A DNA stretch of 64,000 bases from Gloeomargaritales cyanobacterium VI4D9 (GCA_927797885.1 OV696605.1:533157-597156); one strand, 5' to 3'. Shown: positions 55,698 through 64,000, counted from the first letter of the stretch. Notes: generated from the sequence alone by a model not told the origin. A program made the numbers and translations.

Positions 55698-56639
55698 ATG
55701 GTTATCACTTCGCCAATCTCCCATTCATCAAATGTGCGGTTCATTCAGCGTTATCCTACTACAGAACTGATTCAACGTTGGCAACAGAATCTCAATATGG
55801 ACATCACTTCAGAATTGCACGGTCATTCTGCCGTTGAACTATATGAATGTTTAGATACCGGATTGTATTTCTTTGTGCCTTTGGATACGGCGGGTTCTGA
55901 AACCCTTTATCAAGAGTTACAAAAACTAGATTATTACTATATAGAAGACAAGTGGGAATATGATCAAGCCGTCCAATTACTACCGCTTTCATGCCCAGAA
56001 CTAAAAGTTTTAGAAGTAGGCTGTGGCCGGGGTTATTTTGTGAATAAATTAAAACAAATAGGCGTGGAAGTTGTGGGTTTAGAACTTAATCAATCGGCGG
56101 TTAACTATGCCCAAGCTCACCATCTCCCTGTCCACAGGGAATCCTTAGAAAACTGGACGCAAAAATACCCGCAACAATATACCGTGATATGCAGTTTTCA
56201 AGTCTTAGAACACATTGCCCAACCGAAGGAGTTCATTCAACAATGCTTAAATAGTTTAGCTCCGAATGGTCAGTTAATTTTAGGAGTTCCCAATGGTAAA
56301 AGTTTTACCCGTTACTTAGAGTATAATTTACTCGATATGCCTCCCCACCACATGACCCGCTGGCACGCCAAAGCATTTCAATCTTTAGAAAATTATTTTC
56401 CCATGACGTTGGAAGGGATTTTCTATGAACCTTTAGCCACTTACCATGTAGATTGGTATGTGAATTTACAGATGGATCGTCTATGGCAATTACCCAATCC
56501 CCGTCAATCTTTTGGGCATAAAATCATCTACAAAATCACTAAACCCATTTATACAAAATTACTACAATTCATCCTTAATTCGGGCTTAAGAAAATTCATT
56601 CAAGGCCACTCGTTGCTGGCATCCTTTCGGAAATTGTAA
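55698..56639 (+). CDS. class I SAM-dependent methyltransferase
   Basis: A 313-aa protein, AT-richer than its neighbours. Motif I reads VLEVGCGRGYFVNKLKQIGV, the acidic loop VVGLELNQSAVNYAQA, and motif IV CSFQVLEHIAQPKEFI. GVPNGKSFTRYL and MPPHHMTRWHAKAF are typical of methyltransferases acting on surface sugars or lipid-linked intermediates. The N-terminal 110 residues lack a clear domain. The composition suggests it was acquired. Confidence 0.85.
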   Translation: MVITSPISHSSNVRFIQRYPTTELIQRWQQNLNMDITSELHGHSAVELYECLDTGLYFFVPLDTAGSETLYQELQKLDYYYIEDKWEYDQAVQLLPLSCPELKVLEVGCGRGYFVNKLKQIGVEVVGLELNQSAVNYAQAHHLPVHRESLENWTQKYPQQYTVICSFQVLEHIAQPKEFIQQCLNSLAPNGQLILGVPNGKSFTRYLEYNLLDMPPHHMTRWHAKAFQSLENYFPMTLEGIFYEPLATYHVDWYVNLQMDRLWQLPNPRQSFGHKIIYKITKPIYTKLLQFILNSGLRKFIQGHSLLASFRKL

Positions 56640-56648
56640 CAGTTTATA

Positions 56649-56749
56649 TATAGCAATCCTATTTGATTAACCAACAAAAATTTCCCAGAACCAAGGACGG
56701 GGGCGGTGCCCCTGCGACCCCTATTCCATTTTCATTTAGGATTACTATA
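56649..56749 (+). repeat. family-1 MITE, copy F
   Basis: Ends TATAGCAATCCTATTTGATT and TTTAGGATTACTATA with the GGGGGCGGTGCCCC palindrome. A lone end, AAACTAGGATTGCTATA, lies at about 56779, so a second, decayed copy adjoins it. Confidence 0.9.
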
Positions 56750-56883
56750 GTATAGCCTACTTAACTGTTCTAAATCAAACTAGGATTGCTATATTTTCTC
56801 GTTTTGATAAATCAGCAAGAAACTTCTTGAGCTTTCTCTACTTTGTCTGTGCCCTCTTTTGGCTCAAATAAAAGATCAACTAG

Positions 56884-57058
56884 CAGAAGTGTTGAATCTT
56901 AAGATTTTGAGGGTTTGTGCCAAAATGTGCATCTAACCTGATGATACAAAACATTGTCATTTAGGGGCTAGATTCTCATTTATAACAAAAAATTTTCTCA
57001 TTAAGTGTTTTGCCTGGCTCGAATTTATGAACTTTTGTTGCAGGGTTCAACACTACTG
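56884..57058. mobile_element. 175-bp non-autonomous derivative of the IS4-family element
   Basis: Ends CAGAAGTGTTGAA and TTCAACACTACTG match the ends of the 1108-bp IS; the right end also keeps the subterminal CTTTTGTTGCAGG block (IS: CTTTTATTGCAGG, reversed). A perfect 9-bp duplication ATCAACTAG flanks it at 56875-56883 and 57059-57067. No coding capacity is left. On the minus strand the flanks read LVDLLFEPKEGTDKVEKAQE before a stop, perhaps the end of a lost gene. Confidence 0.9.
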
Positions 57059-57194
57059 ATCAACTAGGTAGTGAATTCCCACAAAGCCTTATCTCATGGA
57101 TATTTGAGCAATGTCTAACCCTACCCCGTGACACTTCTCCCTGGAGAAGTAAAGCCACCTAGTCCTTGTTACCGTTTCTTGAGCATTATAAAGA

Positions 57195-57295
57195 TATAGC
57201 AATCCTATTTGATTAACGAACACAAATTTCCCAGAACCAGGGACGGGGGCGGTGCCCCTGCGACCCCTGTTCCATTCTTATTTAGGATTGCTATA
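57195..57295 (+). repeat. family-1 MITE, copy G
   Basis: Perfect-looking ends TATAGCAATCCTATTTGATT and TTTAGGATTGCTATA. It is nearly identical to the copy at 61159. Confidence 0.92.
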
Positions 57296-57333
57296 GCACT
57301 ACCCAGCAATGCGATCCCCGTCTCAGGTTGTCA

Positions 57334-57843
57334 TCAATCAAACAACCGCAGGTAGGGATAACGCACGGGAGTTCCTGGCTCCTTATCCAAACAAAAATTA
57401 ATCACTTCCCAGCGGGGTTCCGTCTCCGGGTCGGGGCTGAAGACCACCGGCAGACCGTACAGCCGGTAACGGCATCCCTCCTCGCCAGGGCGATTGGCTT
57501 TTTCCAAGTATCCAGTCATCAATTCCTGATACCGCTGGGCAATCGTCACCTTCGTCGCCCGGTAGCCCTGGCTGTAGAGTTGATCCAACGCCTCATGGAT
57601 TTCAAAGCGGATACCGTCCGGGTGGGTATGTTGCCGGTACCAATGCTGTTGCCATTGCCGCCACCGTCGCCCCGATTGCAGATGCACCAATTCCCCGGTT
57701 TCCGGGTTGGCTTCAAACGCCCCATGCCGGGGACACAGATAGGTGTCCGTCAGGGTGAGGGCGGGAATCATTTGCCGACAGTGGGGGCAGGCGATCTCTG
57801 GCCCAAAAATCGGGTATTGCCAACTCGGTGAAATCAAGGGCAT
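57334..57843 (-). CDS. TIGR02652-like conserved cyanobacterial protein, 169 aa
   Basis: A soluble protein with a zinc-ribbon-like start PIFGPEIACPHCRQMIPALT then DTYLCPRHGAFEANP, which gives CxxC and CxxH pairs. HWYRQHTHPDGIRFEIHEAL and YRATKVTIAQRYQELM follow. This is the pattern of TIGR02652, uncharacterised and near-universal in cyanobacteria. I use the ATG at 57843, four codons after an alternative start. Confidence 0.85.
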   Translation of the reverse strand: MPLISPSWQYPIFGPEIACPHCRQMIPALTLTDTYLCPRHGAFEANPETGELVHLQSGRRWRQWQQHWYRQHTHPDGIRFEIHEALDQLYSQGYRATKVTIAQRYQELMTGYLEKANRPGEEGCRYRLYGLPVVFSPDPETEPRWEVINFCLDKEPGTPVRYPYLRLFD

Positions 57844-57875
57844 AACTCCCAACAACCTAATGCCATTGTAACGGT

Positions 57876-58253
57876 CTATTTATCCGGGATGGTGATAAAT
57901 TGTCGAGCAATACCAATGGTGCGATATTTACTCCCAAATAATTCGGTGGTATATAGGCTAAAGAAAAAATAGTTTTGCACCCGGGTATTTCGGCGCAAAA
58001 AGTCCTCAGTGGTACCCCGTATGGCGGTTAAAATATCAGTACAGGATTGATGCAAATAGGTGGTTAAAAATTCGGGAATGGCTTGGCCGTCGTTAGCTTG
58101 TTTGAGAATATCCGGCAGACGGGGGCAAAGTTCCTGACGCAGGGTGACAAAGGCAAAGCCGATAAATTCCTGCTCCGAGGGATTAGTCAACCCCAACCCC
58201 AAACCAACCGCCGCCACCACCCCCAAGGTAGCCAGTAGGACATTCTGTTTCAC
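57876..58253 (-). CDS. DUF4359 family exported or membrane-anchored protein, 125 aa
   Basis: An N-terminal hydrophobic segment (LLATLGVVAAVGLGLGL) acts as signal or anchor. The rest is soluble, with NPSEQEFIGFAFVTLRQELC and NYFFFSLYTTELFGSKYRTI, matching the DUF4359 pattern in cyanobacteria. The function is unknown. It precedes the TIGR02652-like gene by 32 bp on the same strand, so the two may be an operon. Confidence 0.82.
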   Translation of the reverse strand: MKQNVLLATLGVVAAVGLGLGLTNPSEQEFIGFAFVTLRQELCPRLPDILKQANDGQAIPEFLTTYLHQSCTDILTAIRGTTEDFLRRNTRVQNYFFFSLYTTELFGSKYRTIGIARQFITIPDK

Positions 58254-58593
58254 GAACCCTGACTCCCAAAATGTGGCCAGTAAAACCCGAGTTCTAATTG
58301 ATTTACAGATACCTCTATGAGTACAGAATACGCAAGGGCAGAACCCCCGTCCCCAGTTCTCTGTAGCATCAGTAGTCCATCAAGAGCGTTTTCTGTTATT
58401 GCCACTAAACAGAGGTGTCCCTCACTTATTGGCATAAAAATTATTCTACTGGATCAGCATCCACTCAAGCGACCTGTAGCCATCCCACTTGAATTGGGAG
58501 CAAAAATTTGATACCTGGACAGTCAAGGGTTCTAGGGAATTGCGGTATGCCTAAGGCACGCAGGCTAACGTTAATCAAATTAGGATTGCCACA

Positions 58594-58694
58594 TATAGCA
58601 ATCCTAAGTGAAAATAGAATAGGGGTCGCAGGGGCACCGCCCCCGTCCTGGGTTCTGGAAAATTCTTGTTTGTCAATCAAGTAGGATTGCTATA
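58594..58694 (-). repeat. family-1 MITE, copy H
   Basis: Ends TATAGCAATCCTAAGTGAAA and GTAGGATTGCTATA. IS copy 3 lies 10 bp beyond. The stretch 58254-58593 holds no gene; a solo end, TTAGGATTGCCACATA, is at 58580-58595. Confidence 0.92.
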
Positions 58695-58704
58695 TATCAA
58701 AAAG

Positions 58705-59812
58705 CACAAGTGTTGAATCCTGCAATAAAACTTTACATATTTAGGCGTGGGACGACCCGATTGAGCCAATGGACAAAATTCCACTCCTGCCGTATTAAGA
58801 TTTGTATATATCGGAACTTATCTGCCAATTTACTTCCGTACATCCGTGGAACTTTTAACAGTTGCAATATCAAGTAAACTATTAAAATTACATAAATTTG
58901 AATGGTAATTCCATTCAAATTTTTACTCATCATTTTATCGAGCTTTAAGTTCATCTTTAGAAATTTCCATAGTACCTCTATCGCCCAGCGTTGTCTATAG
59001 GCTTCCCCTATCTCTTCATTACTCATTACATCCTCAGGAATATTGGTAGCTAAATAATAGTCTACTTTCTGTTGAACATTGCCAAAACAAACTACTCTCG
59101 CCTTACCTCGTTCTGTGGTGATATGATAGTTTTCATCCCATTTCCAATTCGACTTAATACGGATAATAAAAAGGGCATCATTTTCGATAAATTGTTCAAA
59201 TACTTTGTGACTGCAAAACCCTCTATCCCCGACTGCGACTCCATTTTCCGGTAGCATTTTCACAATATCTTCACCAAAATTAATCTCATGTGCCTGTCCA
59301 GGACTAACAATTAAATGACCAGTAGATTTCGTATCTTGATTCAAAGTGGTTATTAACTTTACTTGGCGATAGCCTTGGAGCCAAAATAACTTACTCATCA
59401 GCGGTATTACGGTAGCATCAAAAGGACATAAAACCAACCTCTTTTCAGGATGAGCTTCCTCAATATAATGCAATAATTTATGATAAAGATGCATAAAAAT
59501 TTGTGGGTCTCTTGTCTTGTTCGCCTTAGAAAACGTGGATAAGTCAACCTTAATGCCCGCATGATTTAATTGGTAAAATAAGTCCCGTAAACTGTTGATT
59601 CCTTTGTCTAAAATGCCAGCAAACCAGATTGAACAAAATAAGCGAGAATTTAGAACTGGATAATCATTAGTTGGCAGGTCTTTGAGTAAAAATTTGACAA
59701 TCCCGGGAAAAGAATTGAATTTCATAGTTGTTTCATGTTTTGGTTTATATGAATTAGAATACCATATTTTGACCCCTCTTTTTCTGCCTTTACCTACCTT
59801 TCAACACTTCTG
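58705..59812 (-). mobile_element. intact IS4-family insertion sequence, copy 3 (1108 bp)
   Basis: It has the same length and ends as copies 1 and 2. The 9-bp duplication ATCAAAAAG lies at 58696-58704 and 59813-59821. The transposase is identical to copy 1, and the surrounding IS sequence appears identical when read side by side. Confidence 0.94.
58733..59725 (-). CDS. IS4-family transposase, 330 aa (copy 3)
   Basis: Identical in protein sequence to copy 1 (D103, D167, E250 and the YREK signature). An intact frame and matching ends suggest an active element. The intergenic DNA after it (59822-60003) has no recognisable feature. Confidence 0.94.
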   Translation of the reverse strand: MKFNSFPGIVKFLLKDLPTNDYPVLNSRLFCSIWFAGILDKGINSLRDLFYQLNHAGIKVDLSTFSKANKTRDPQIFMHLYHKLLHYIEEAHPEKRLVLCPFDATVIPLMSKLFWLQGYRQVKLITTLNQDTKSTGHLIVSPGQAHEINFGEDIVKMLPENGVAVGDRGFCSHKVFEQFIENDALFIIRIKSNWKWDENYHITTERGKARVVCFGNVQQKVDYYLATNIPEDVMSNEEIGEAYRQRWAIEVLWKFLKMNLKLDKMMSKNLNGITIQIYVILIVYLILQLLKVPRMYGSKLADKFRYIQILIRQEWNFVHWLNRVVPRLNM

Positions 59813-60003
59813 ATCAAAAAGTAAAGAGTATTGTCAACGTTAAGGCTTGGTCTAGTGGTAATTGATCCGTAAGGGCAGTCAGTTGGCTTAGTTTGTAATT
59901 GGCAAGCTAAAATGGTAGCCGGTGCTTGGTCTGGGGATCGGGACAATGGCAGGTGTTATGGCTGATTTCGTAGCAGGTTTGGCCTAAACGGGGGAAACTG
60001 GGG

Positions 60004-60492
60004 ATGTTGGAAAAATGGGGTTTTCGTGCTGACTGGTGGCGCAATCAACGGGGAGAATATTGGGTGTTGGGTCAAGCCATTTTAGGTGTTGTTTTTATCT
60101 TGCTACCCGTTGTCCCCATAGGTACGTTACCAATGAGCATCAAACTGCCACTTGTGATTGTCCTGGGGGCGGTGGGGTTGTTCTTTGGTATTGGTGGCAT
60201 TTGGCACTTGGGCAATCAGCTCACGCCTCTGCCCCACCCGACCGATGACAGCCACTTGGTGACTAGGGGAGTTTATCGTTGGGTGCGCCATCCAATTTAC
60301 GCTGGTGTGATTTTTCTAGCATTGGCCTACGCCCTGTGGCGGATGAGTTTATGGCATGGTATTTGTGCTTTAGTTTTCGGTTTATTTTTTGACCGCAAAG
60401 CTACCCAAGAGGAAGTATGGTTAACAGCCAAATTCCCGGAATATGAAACCTATCAACAAGGGGTGAAAAAGCTATTCCCAGGGATTTACTGA
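60004..60492 (+). CDS. isoprenylcysteine carboxyl methyltransferase-like membrane protein, 162 aa
   Basis: Several membrane segments (LGQAILGVVFILLPVVPIG and LPLVIVLGAVGLFFGIGG) precede the conserved C-terminal block HLVTRGVYRWVRHPIYAGVI, then EVWLTAKFPEYETYQQGVKK. The RHPxYxG motif with the later E-x-Y-x-x-Y is the signature of ICMT/PEMT-type methyltransferases in bacteria. The substrate is unknown. Its 3' end overlaps the convergent CheW gene by 7 bp. Confidence 0.88.
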   Translation: MLEKWGFRADWWRNQRGEYWVLGQAILGVVFILLPVVPIGTLPMSIKLPLVIVLGAVGLFFGIGGIWHLGNQLTPLPHPTDDSHLVTRGVYRWVRHPIYAGVIFLALAYALWRMSLWHGICALVFGLFFDRKATQEEVWLTAKFPEYETYQQGVKKLFPGIY

Positions 60493-60947
60493 TCCGCACA
60501 CAATGACTGGACAATACCCTGCCCGTCCAGCACCAAAAAAATCTGCTCCTGCACCCAATATCCCCGCAAACACTGGGCTAAAACCGGGGTCATTTCCGTC
60601 CCAGGAGGCGATTGTAGTTGCGCTAGGGGACACCAAAACATCTGCCCCACTTGGGCGACTACCAGCCCCAAGCGTTGTTTATCCTGAGTAATAATCATCA
60701 CATTGTAATTCATCTGTTGGGGGTACAATTCCGGGAGGGAACCAAAACCCAACCAGTAGGCTAAATCCAGCAACCACAGGACTTCTCCCCGCCAGTTGGC
60801 GACTCCCATCACTGCTGGGGGCATATCGGGAATCCCCACCACTTGGTTCACCGGTAACGGTAAAACTTCCAAGCATTCGTGGGCGGGGAGTAGGGCTTGG
60901 TTAGTAGGAGACAGGGAAAAACTCAAACAGAGCAGTTCTTGGTTCAT
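60486..60947 (-). CDS. CheW-domain protein, 153 aa
   Basis: A small scaffold of the CheW family, which joins chemoreceptors to CheA kinases for phototaxis or pilus control in cyanobacteria. LPLPVNQVVGIPDMPPAVMG and VANWRGEVLWLLDLAYWLGF form the typical beta-barrel core, and QRLGLVVAQVGQMFW follows. I use the ATG at 60947; an upstream ATG adds seven residues. No other chemotaxis gene is in the window. Confidence 0.88.
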   Translation of the reverse strand: MNQELLCLSFSLSPTNQALLPAHECLEVLPLPVNQVVGIPDMPPAVMGVANWRGEVLWLLDLAYWLGFGSLPELYPQQMNYNVMIITQDKQRLGLVVAQVGQMFWCPLAQLQSPPGTEMTPVLAQCLRGYWVQEQIFLVLDGQGIVQSLCADQ

Positions 60948-61077
60948 AGCGGCGGGCATCGGGGGCATTTCCGCAGTAGCTTTTAGAGTAATTAATTGCT
61001 TTAATTTAATACCACTGTAGCAACTTTGGAACTCTCAAAAAGGAGTAGTGCTATCTTGGTAATGCTCAAGAAATTGT

Positions 61078-61112
61078 ACAGATGTATCCCATGAGTACTT
61101 AATAGGCTGTAA
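61078..61112 (+). repeat. family-3 repeat, right-end fragment
   Basis: Reads ACAGATGTATCCCATGAGTA then CTTAATAGGCTGTA, matching the right end of the family-3 element (TATCCCATAA...ACTTAAAAGACTGTA). Confidence 0.6.
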
Positions 61113-61158
61113 TCATCTGGTTGACATTTGCGGGTAACTTTTTTAACTTCAGTTAAAC

Positions 61159-61259
61159 TATAGCAATCCTATTTGATTAACGAACACAAATCTCCCAGAA
61201 CCAGGGACGGGGGCGGTGCCCCTGCGACCCCTGTTCCATTCTTATTTAGGATTGCTATA
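61159..61259 (+). repeat. family-1 MITE, copy I
   Basis: Almost identical to copy G, with TATAGCAATCCTATTTGATT and TTTAGGATTGCTATA ends. The similarity indicates recent spread. Confidence 0.92.
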
Positions 61260-61261
61260 TG

Positions 61262-61670
61262 ATAATTTCACGAAATACACCCTAAAGTGCAGAGCGGGGA
61301 AGGGCTTACGGCGGGCGTTTAGGTTCGTCAGGGCGCAGTGTGATGAAGGCGGAACGGAAAACCTAGGGGAGTGTTGCAACTAGCCTAACTGACCATGTTG
61401 AGAAGCCTTCGCCGTACTTATCCGCAGTACTGGTTCGGGGATGAGCAAGGCATGGGTTCTTAAATCAAATTATGAGAATGGCACTTCTCAAAAAGCTAAA
61501 CCCTGACACAGCCCAGAGAACCTGCCTCTAAAATGCCCAGGAAGGCTTGTTTTATGAATTGTCTTTACGATTGCAAGGAGATGATAAATCTTAGCTCATT
61601 TGCTTCTATAAGCCTCTAGGACGAGTGGTCGAGATTAGGATTATCAAAATAGAGGCTGAACTCCCTAAAA
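61262..61670. other. gene-free GC-rich stretch with no identified function
   Basis: No open frame of interest. It includes CTTACGGCGGGCG (61307) and, on the other side of a GC-rich block, AGCCTTCGCCGTACTT (61405), which could pair. I found no match to tRNA, RNase P RNA, tmRNA or SRP RNA by eye. Confidence 0.35.
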
Positions 61671-61674
61671 ATTG

Positions 61675-62170
61675 TTACGGCGACGGGGTTTTCAGGTTTT
61701 TTGACAATAATTTTACAGCTTATTCATTAGCAAAATTATAATTTACTATAAGCAAAATGGTTGTTGAGACTGAGTTTTCTGGTTTTTTTATTATTTTTAT
61801 ATCCCAATGGTCACGTCAGGGCGAGTAACACCAAAATTCACTGAAATCCTTACGGCGACGGGATTTTAGACTTATTGAGGTGATTCTACAGGGTTCATTC
61901 TCGGACTTTTGGGATGGCTTAAGTGCAGTTAATGCCCGAAACACTCCCTTGGTTTTCTACCTCAATATACGGACTTATAAAATCATATAGGTAAGTTGCG
62001 AAATTGTTACGGCGAGATATTTATAAGACTTTCTTTATTAACTTAAATACTGTTCTTTTGAGTAAGATTCTTAATTATTTATCAGTAAAAATCAGCCATT
62101 TCTATTGAATGGGGTTTTTGTTTAACATTCCTAAAAATTTCTTTGCATAATTCTGACGGCGACAAGTTTT
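61675..62170 (+). repeat. four spaced copies of a TTACGGCGACGGGRTTTT motif upstream of trpB
   Basis: Copies start at 61675 (TTACGGCGACGGGGTTTT), 61850 (TTACGGCGACGGGATTTT), 62007 (TTACGGCGAGATATTTAT, weaker) and about 62153 (CTGACGGCGACAAGTTTT). The first and third follow AAATTG. Spacing is about 175, 157 and 146 bp, too long for CRISPR spacers. The DNA between is AT-rich and unrelated from unit to unit. No coding frame covers them. Confidence 0.7.
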
Positions 62171-62230
62171 CAAGGTTTGTTTACTACTTTGTAATACTTG
62201 TAGAATAGAGATCACCTCGCCAAAACCGGG

Positions 62231-62236
62231 TATAAT
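62231..62236 (+). promoter_or_regulatory. possible trpB -10 box
   Basis: TATAAT in GGGTATAATTACC lies 29 bp before the start of trpB, at a plausible place for a promoter. No good -35 box is seen at the usual distance. The ribosome site GAGGAAA follows. Confidence 0.45.
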
Positions 62237-62264
62237 TACCAATTATCTGAACGAGGAAACGGCG

Positions 62265-63458
62265 GTGACAGTGGCAACGGTACCGGATGCGTTGGGGCGG
62301 TTTGGGCAGTTCGGGGGGAAGTACGTCCCGGAAACCCTGATGCCTGCCCTGGCGGAACTGGAACAAATGTATTACCAATGTAAAGATGACCCCTCGTTTC
62401 AATCCGAACTACAATTTCTATACAAAACCTACGTGGGGCGACCTACTCCCCTGTATTTTGCCGAACGTTTGAGTGCCTATTACGGTCATGTTTTGATCTA
62501 CTTGAAGCGGGAGGATTTGAACCACACGGGGGCGCACAAGATTAACAATGCCTTGGGGCAGGTGCTCTTAGCGCAACGGATGGGCAAACGGCGGATCATT
62601 GCGGAAACGGGGGCGGGACAGCATGGGGTGGCGACGGCGACGGTGTGTGCCCGGTTTGGGCTGGAATGTGTGATTTATATGGGCGTGCAGGACATGGAGC
62701 GCCAAGCGCTGAACGTGTTTCGGATGCGGTTACTGGGGGCGAAGGTGCAACCCGTGAGTGCGGGGACGGGCACGCTCAAGGATGCAACTTCTGAGGCGAT
62801 TCGGGATTGGGTGACCAATGTGGAAACCACCCATTACATCCTGGGTTCGGTGGCGGGACCCCATCCCTACCCGATGCTGGTGCGGGATTTTCAGAGTGTG
62901 ATTGGCAGGGAAACCCGGATGCAGTGTGCGGAATTGTGGCAAGGTCTGCCGGATGTGCTCCTGGCGTGTGTGGGGGGTGGGTCGAATGCGATGGGTTTAT
63001 TTTATGAATTTGTCCCGGAGCCGACGGTGCGCCTAATTGGGGTAGAGGCCGCTGGCGAGGGCATTCACACGGGCAAACACGCCGCTACCTTGACCCAAGG
63101 GCGGGTGGGAGTACTACACGGGGCAATGAGTTATCTGTTGCAGGACGACCAGGGGCAGGTGGTGGAACCCCATTCCATCAGTGCCGGGTTGGACTATCCG
63201 GGGGTGGGACCCGAACACAGTTATCTCATGGAAACCGGGCGGGCGACCTACGTCAGTGTTACGGATCAGGAAGCTTTGGCGGCTTTGCAACGGGTGAGCC
63301 AGATGGAAGGCATCATTCCCGCTTTGGAAACCGCCCATGCGTTTGCCTATTTGGAAACCCTTGCGCCCCAGTGCAGTCCCGGCACTCGCATCGTCATTAA
63401 TTGTTCCGGGCGGGGGGACAAAGACGTGCAAACAGTGATGAAACATTTACAGGTGTAA
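62265..63458 (+). CDS. trpB: tryptophan synthase beta chain
   Basis: A 397-aa PLP enzyme that joins indole and serine to make tryptophan. [20 protein letters not shown] starts it; [17 protein letters not shown] holds the PLP lysine at residue 92; [20 protein letters not shown] (Glu for indole activation) and [13 protein letters not shown] (phosphate loop) follow. The GTG at 62265, after GAGGAAA, gives the normal N terminus. It stands alone without trpA, as is common in cyanobacteria. Confidence 0.96.
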   Translation: MTVATVPDALGRFGQFGGKYVPETLMPALAELEQMYYQCKDDPSFQSELQFLYKTYVGRPTPLYFAERLSAYYGHVLIYLKREDLNHTGAHKINNALGQVLLAQRMGKRRIIAETGAGQHGVATATVCARFGLECVIYMGVQDMERQALNVFRMRLLGAKVQPVSAGTGTLKDATSEAIRDWVTNVETTHYILGSVAGPHPYPMLVRDFQSVIGRETRMQCAELWQGLPDVLLACVGGGSNAMGLFYEFVPEPTVRLIGVEAAGEGIHTGKHAATLTQGRVGVLHGAMSYLLQDDQGQVVEPHSISAGLDYPGVGPEHSYLMETGRATYVSVTDQEALAALQRVSQMEGIIPALETAHAFAYLETLAPQCSPGTRIVINCSGRGDKDVQTVMKHLQV

Positions 63459-63512
63459 TGGGTAGGGTCAGTGGTGTTGAATGGTCGTAATAAAAATCAA
63501 CATTGCAGGTTA

Positions 63513-63631
63513 TATAGCAATCCTACTTGATTTACAAACAAGAATTTTCCAGAACCATACACCGCAGGTGCTTCTTTGACGGGGGCGGTGCCCCTGCGAC
63601 CCCTGTTCCATTCTCATTTAGGATTGCTATA
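63513..63631 (+). repeat. family-1 MITE, copy J, with internal insertion
   Basis: Ends TATAGCAATCCTACTTGATT and TTTAGGATTGCTATA, but 119 bp long because CATACACCGCAGGTGCTTCT is inserted before the GGGGGCGGTGCCCC palindrome. The same insertion occurs inverted in the locus at 43170-43705. Confidence 0.9.
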
Positions 63632-63815
63632 GTTATGAGTACAGCCTATTCAGGGGTTACGGGATACGGTTGTGAACCCCCTTGCTTAAATCTCATTGAG
63701 GTCAAGCCTTAGCAACACAATTGAGAGTTTCAATTTACTAATGATGGCATGGGACATAACTTTAGCAAACCCATGGCTGTAACAGGATTTTGAGCGTTTA
63801 TTGCAGTATAGTGTC

Positions 63816-63934
63816 AGGCACTCCCACCGATTTTTTGTACTTACACGGCAGGCTTGGAAGCCCCATTCCTGGGTCAGCGACTATCAATAATGCGGGTGTC
63901 ATTCTCAATAGTCATGAACTAATGGAGGTGCCCA
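63816..63934. repeat. family-4 repeat, short copy without a nested MITE
   Basis: Ends AGGCACTCCCACC and GGAGGTGCCC. The interior (TTTTTGTACTTACACGGCAG, then TTGGAAGCCCCATTC) matches the copy at 46349, which is longer because it carries a family-1 MITE. The stretch 63632-63815 shows no gene. Confidence 0.6.
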
Positions 63935-63965
63935 TCATTATTTACTTGAGACTCTCGCACAATTT

Positions 63966-64000
63966 TTTTGTATCCTTTAATTTGTGAACAGATTGTATCA
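63966..64000 (-). repeat. family-3 repeat, partial at the window edge
   Basis: Reverse strand reads TGATACAATCTGTTCACAAA then TTAAAGGATACAAAAAAATT, close to the left part of the family-3 element. It continues beyond the window. Confidence 0.6.

Noticed and set aside
61262-61460. RNase P RNA, tmRNA or SRP RNA gene
   Set aside because: GC-rich and possibly paired, but none of the conserved core motifs of these RNAs could be found by eye.
61675-62170. CRISPR array
   Set aside because: The repeats are about 18 bp, only two are near-identical, the spacing is 146-175 bp, and no cas genes are present.

Overview
The window is cyanobacterial chromosome. This is shown by rpaA, ycf4, ndhS, an AHCY-FKBP pair and several small families known mainly from cyanobacteria (DUF3177, DUF760, DUF3318, DUF4359, TIGR02652-like, DUF2256). 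The housekeeping backbone is GC-rich, with G-runs in its coding bias. I cannot name the species. The window holds single housekeeping genes in short operons, separated by unusually many insertion sequences and small repeats.

Layout. 0-4.2 kb: the end of a TpsB/ShlB outer-membrane transporter, then a methyltransferase gene hit by two copies of one 1108-bp IS4-family element. 4.2-12.2 kb: ppx, an ABC ATPase, DUF2256, fcl, ahcY, an FKBP, a FemAB-like acyltransferase, DUF3177 and a small conserved gene. 12.2-14.5 kb: a graveyard of IS5, IS4 and ISL3 remnants around a Uma2 gene and a type III methyltransferase stub. 14.5-25.8 kb: DUF2079, rsmA, an unknown 416-aa protein, an alpha/beta hydrolase, a glgX broken by a MITE, an FHA-PAS-kinase, an SDF symporter, cysE and ndhS. 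26-29.4 kb: a broken IS carrying two MITEs, a DUF488-DUF488-dual-OB operon, a terminase-small-subunit-like gene and DUF760. 29.6-37.9 kb: a low-GC nine-gene operon, all on the minus strand, for a CDP-linked, probably C-methylated deoxysugar and surface-glycan assembly. 38-46 kb: a two-gene membrane operon with a 1375-aa protein, a compound repeat locus and an ABC exporter. 46.6-50.5 kb: pth and a class II ribonucleotide reductase gene with two inteins but no N-terminal half. 50.6-58.3 kb: DUF3318, rpaA, ycf4, a cyclophilin lipoprotein, pgsA, gmk, a methyltransferase and small conserved genes. 58.6-64 kb: a third intact IS, an ICMT-like gene, CheW, a long repeat-bearing intergenic region, and trpB.

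Mobile DNA is the most informative layer. The 1108-bp IS has three intact copies with perfect 9-bp target duplications, one decayed copy, and a 175-bp non-autonomous derivative with its own 9-bp duplication. Two MITE families (TATAGCAATCC and TATAGCTAAG ends) insert at TA. Filled and empty sites inside the window show this directly: one lies in the decayed IS, one in a repeat array, and one in glgX, where removing the element plus one TA restores a 690-codon frame. A third family (TACAGTC...GACTGTA) and a fourth (GGGCACCTC ends) are also dispersed.

Best candidates for new biology: the reductase gene, whose two inteins each sit directly before a catalytic cysteine and one of which ends in Gln, while the N-terminal half of the enzyme is missing; the DUF488 pair with its dual-OB partner; and four spaced copies of a TTACGGCGACGGG motif upstream of trpB that I cannot explain. 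All family names come from reading the sequence; no database search was run.
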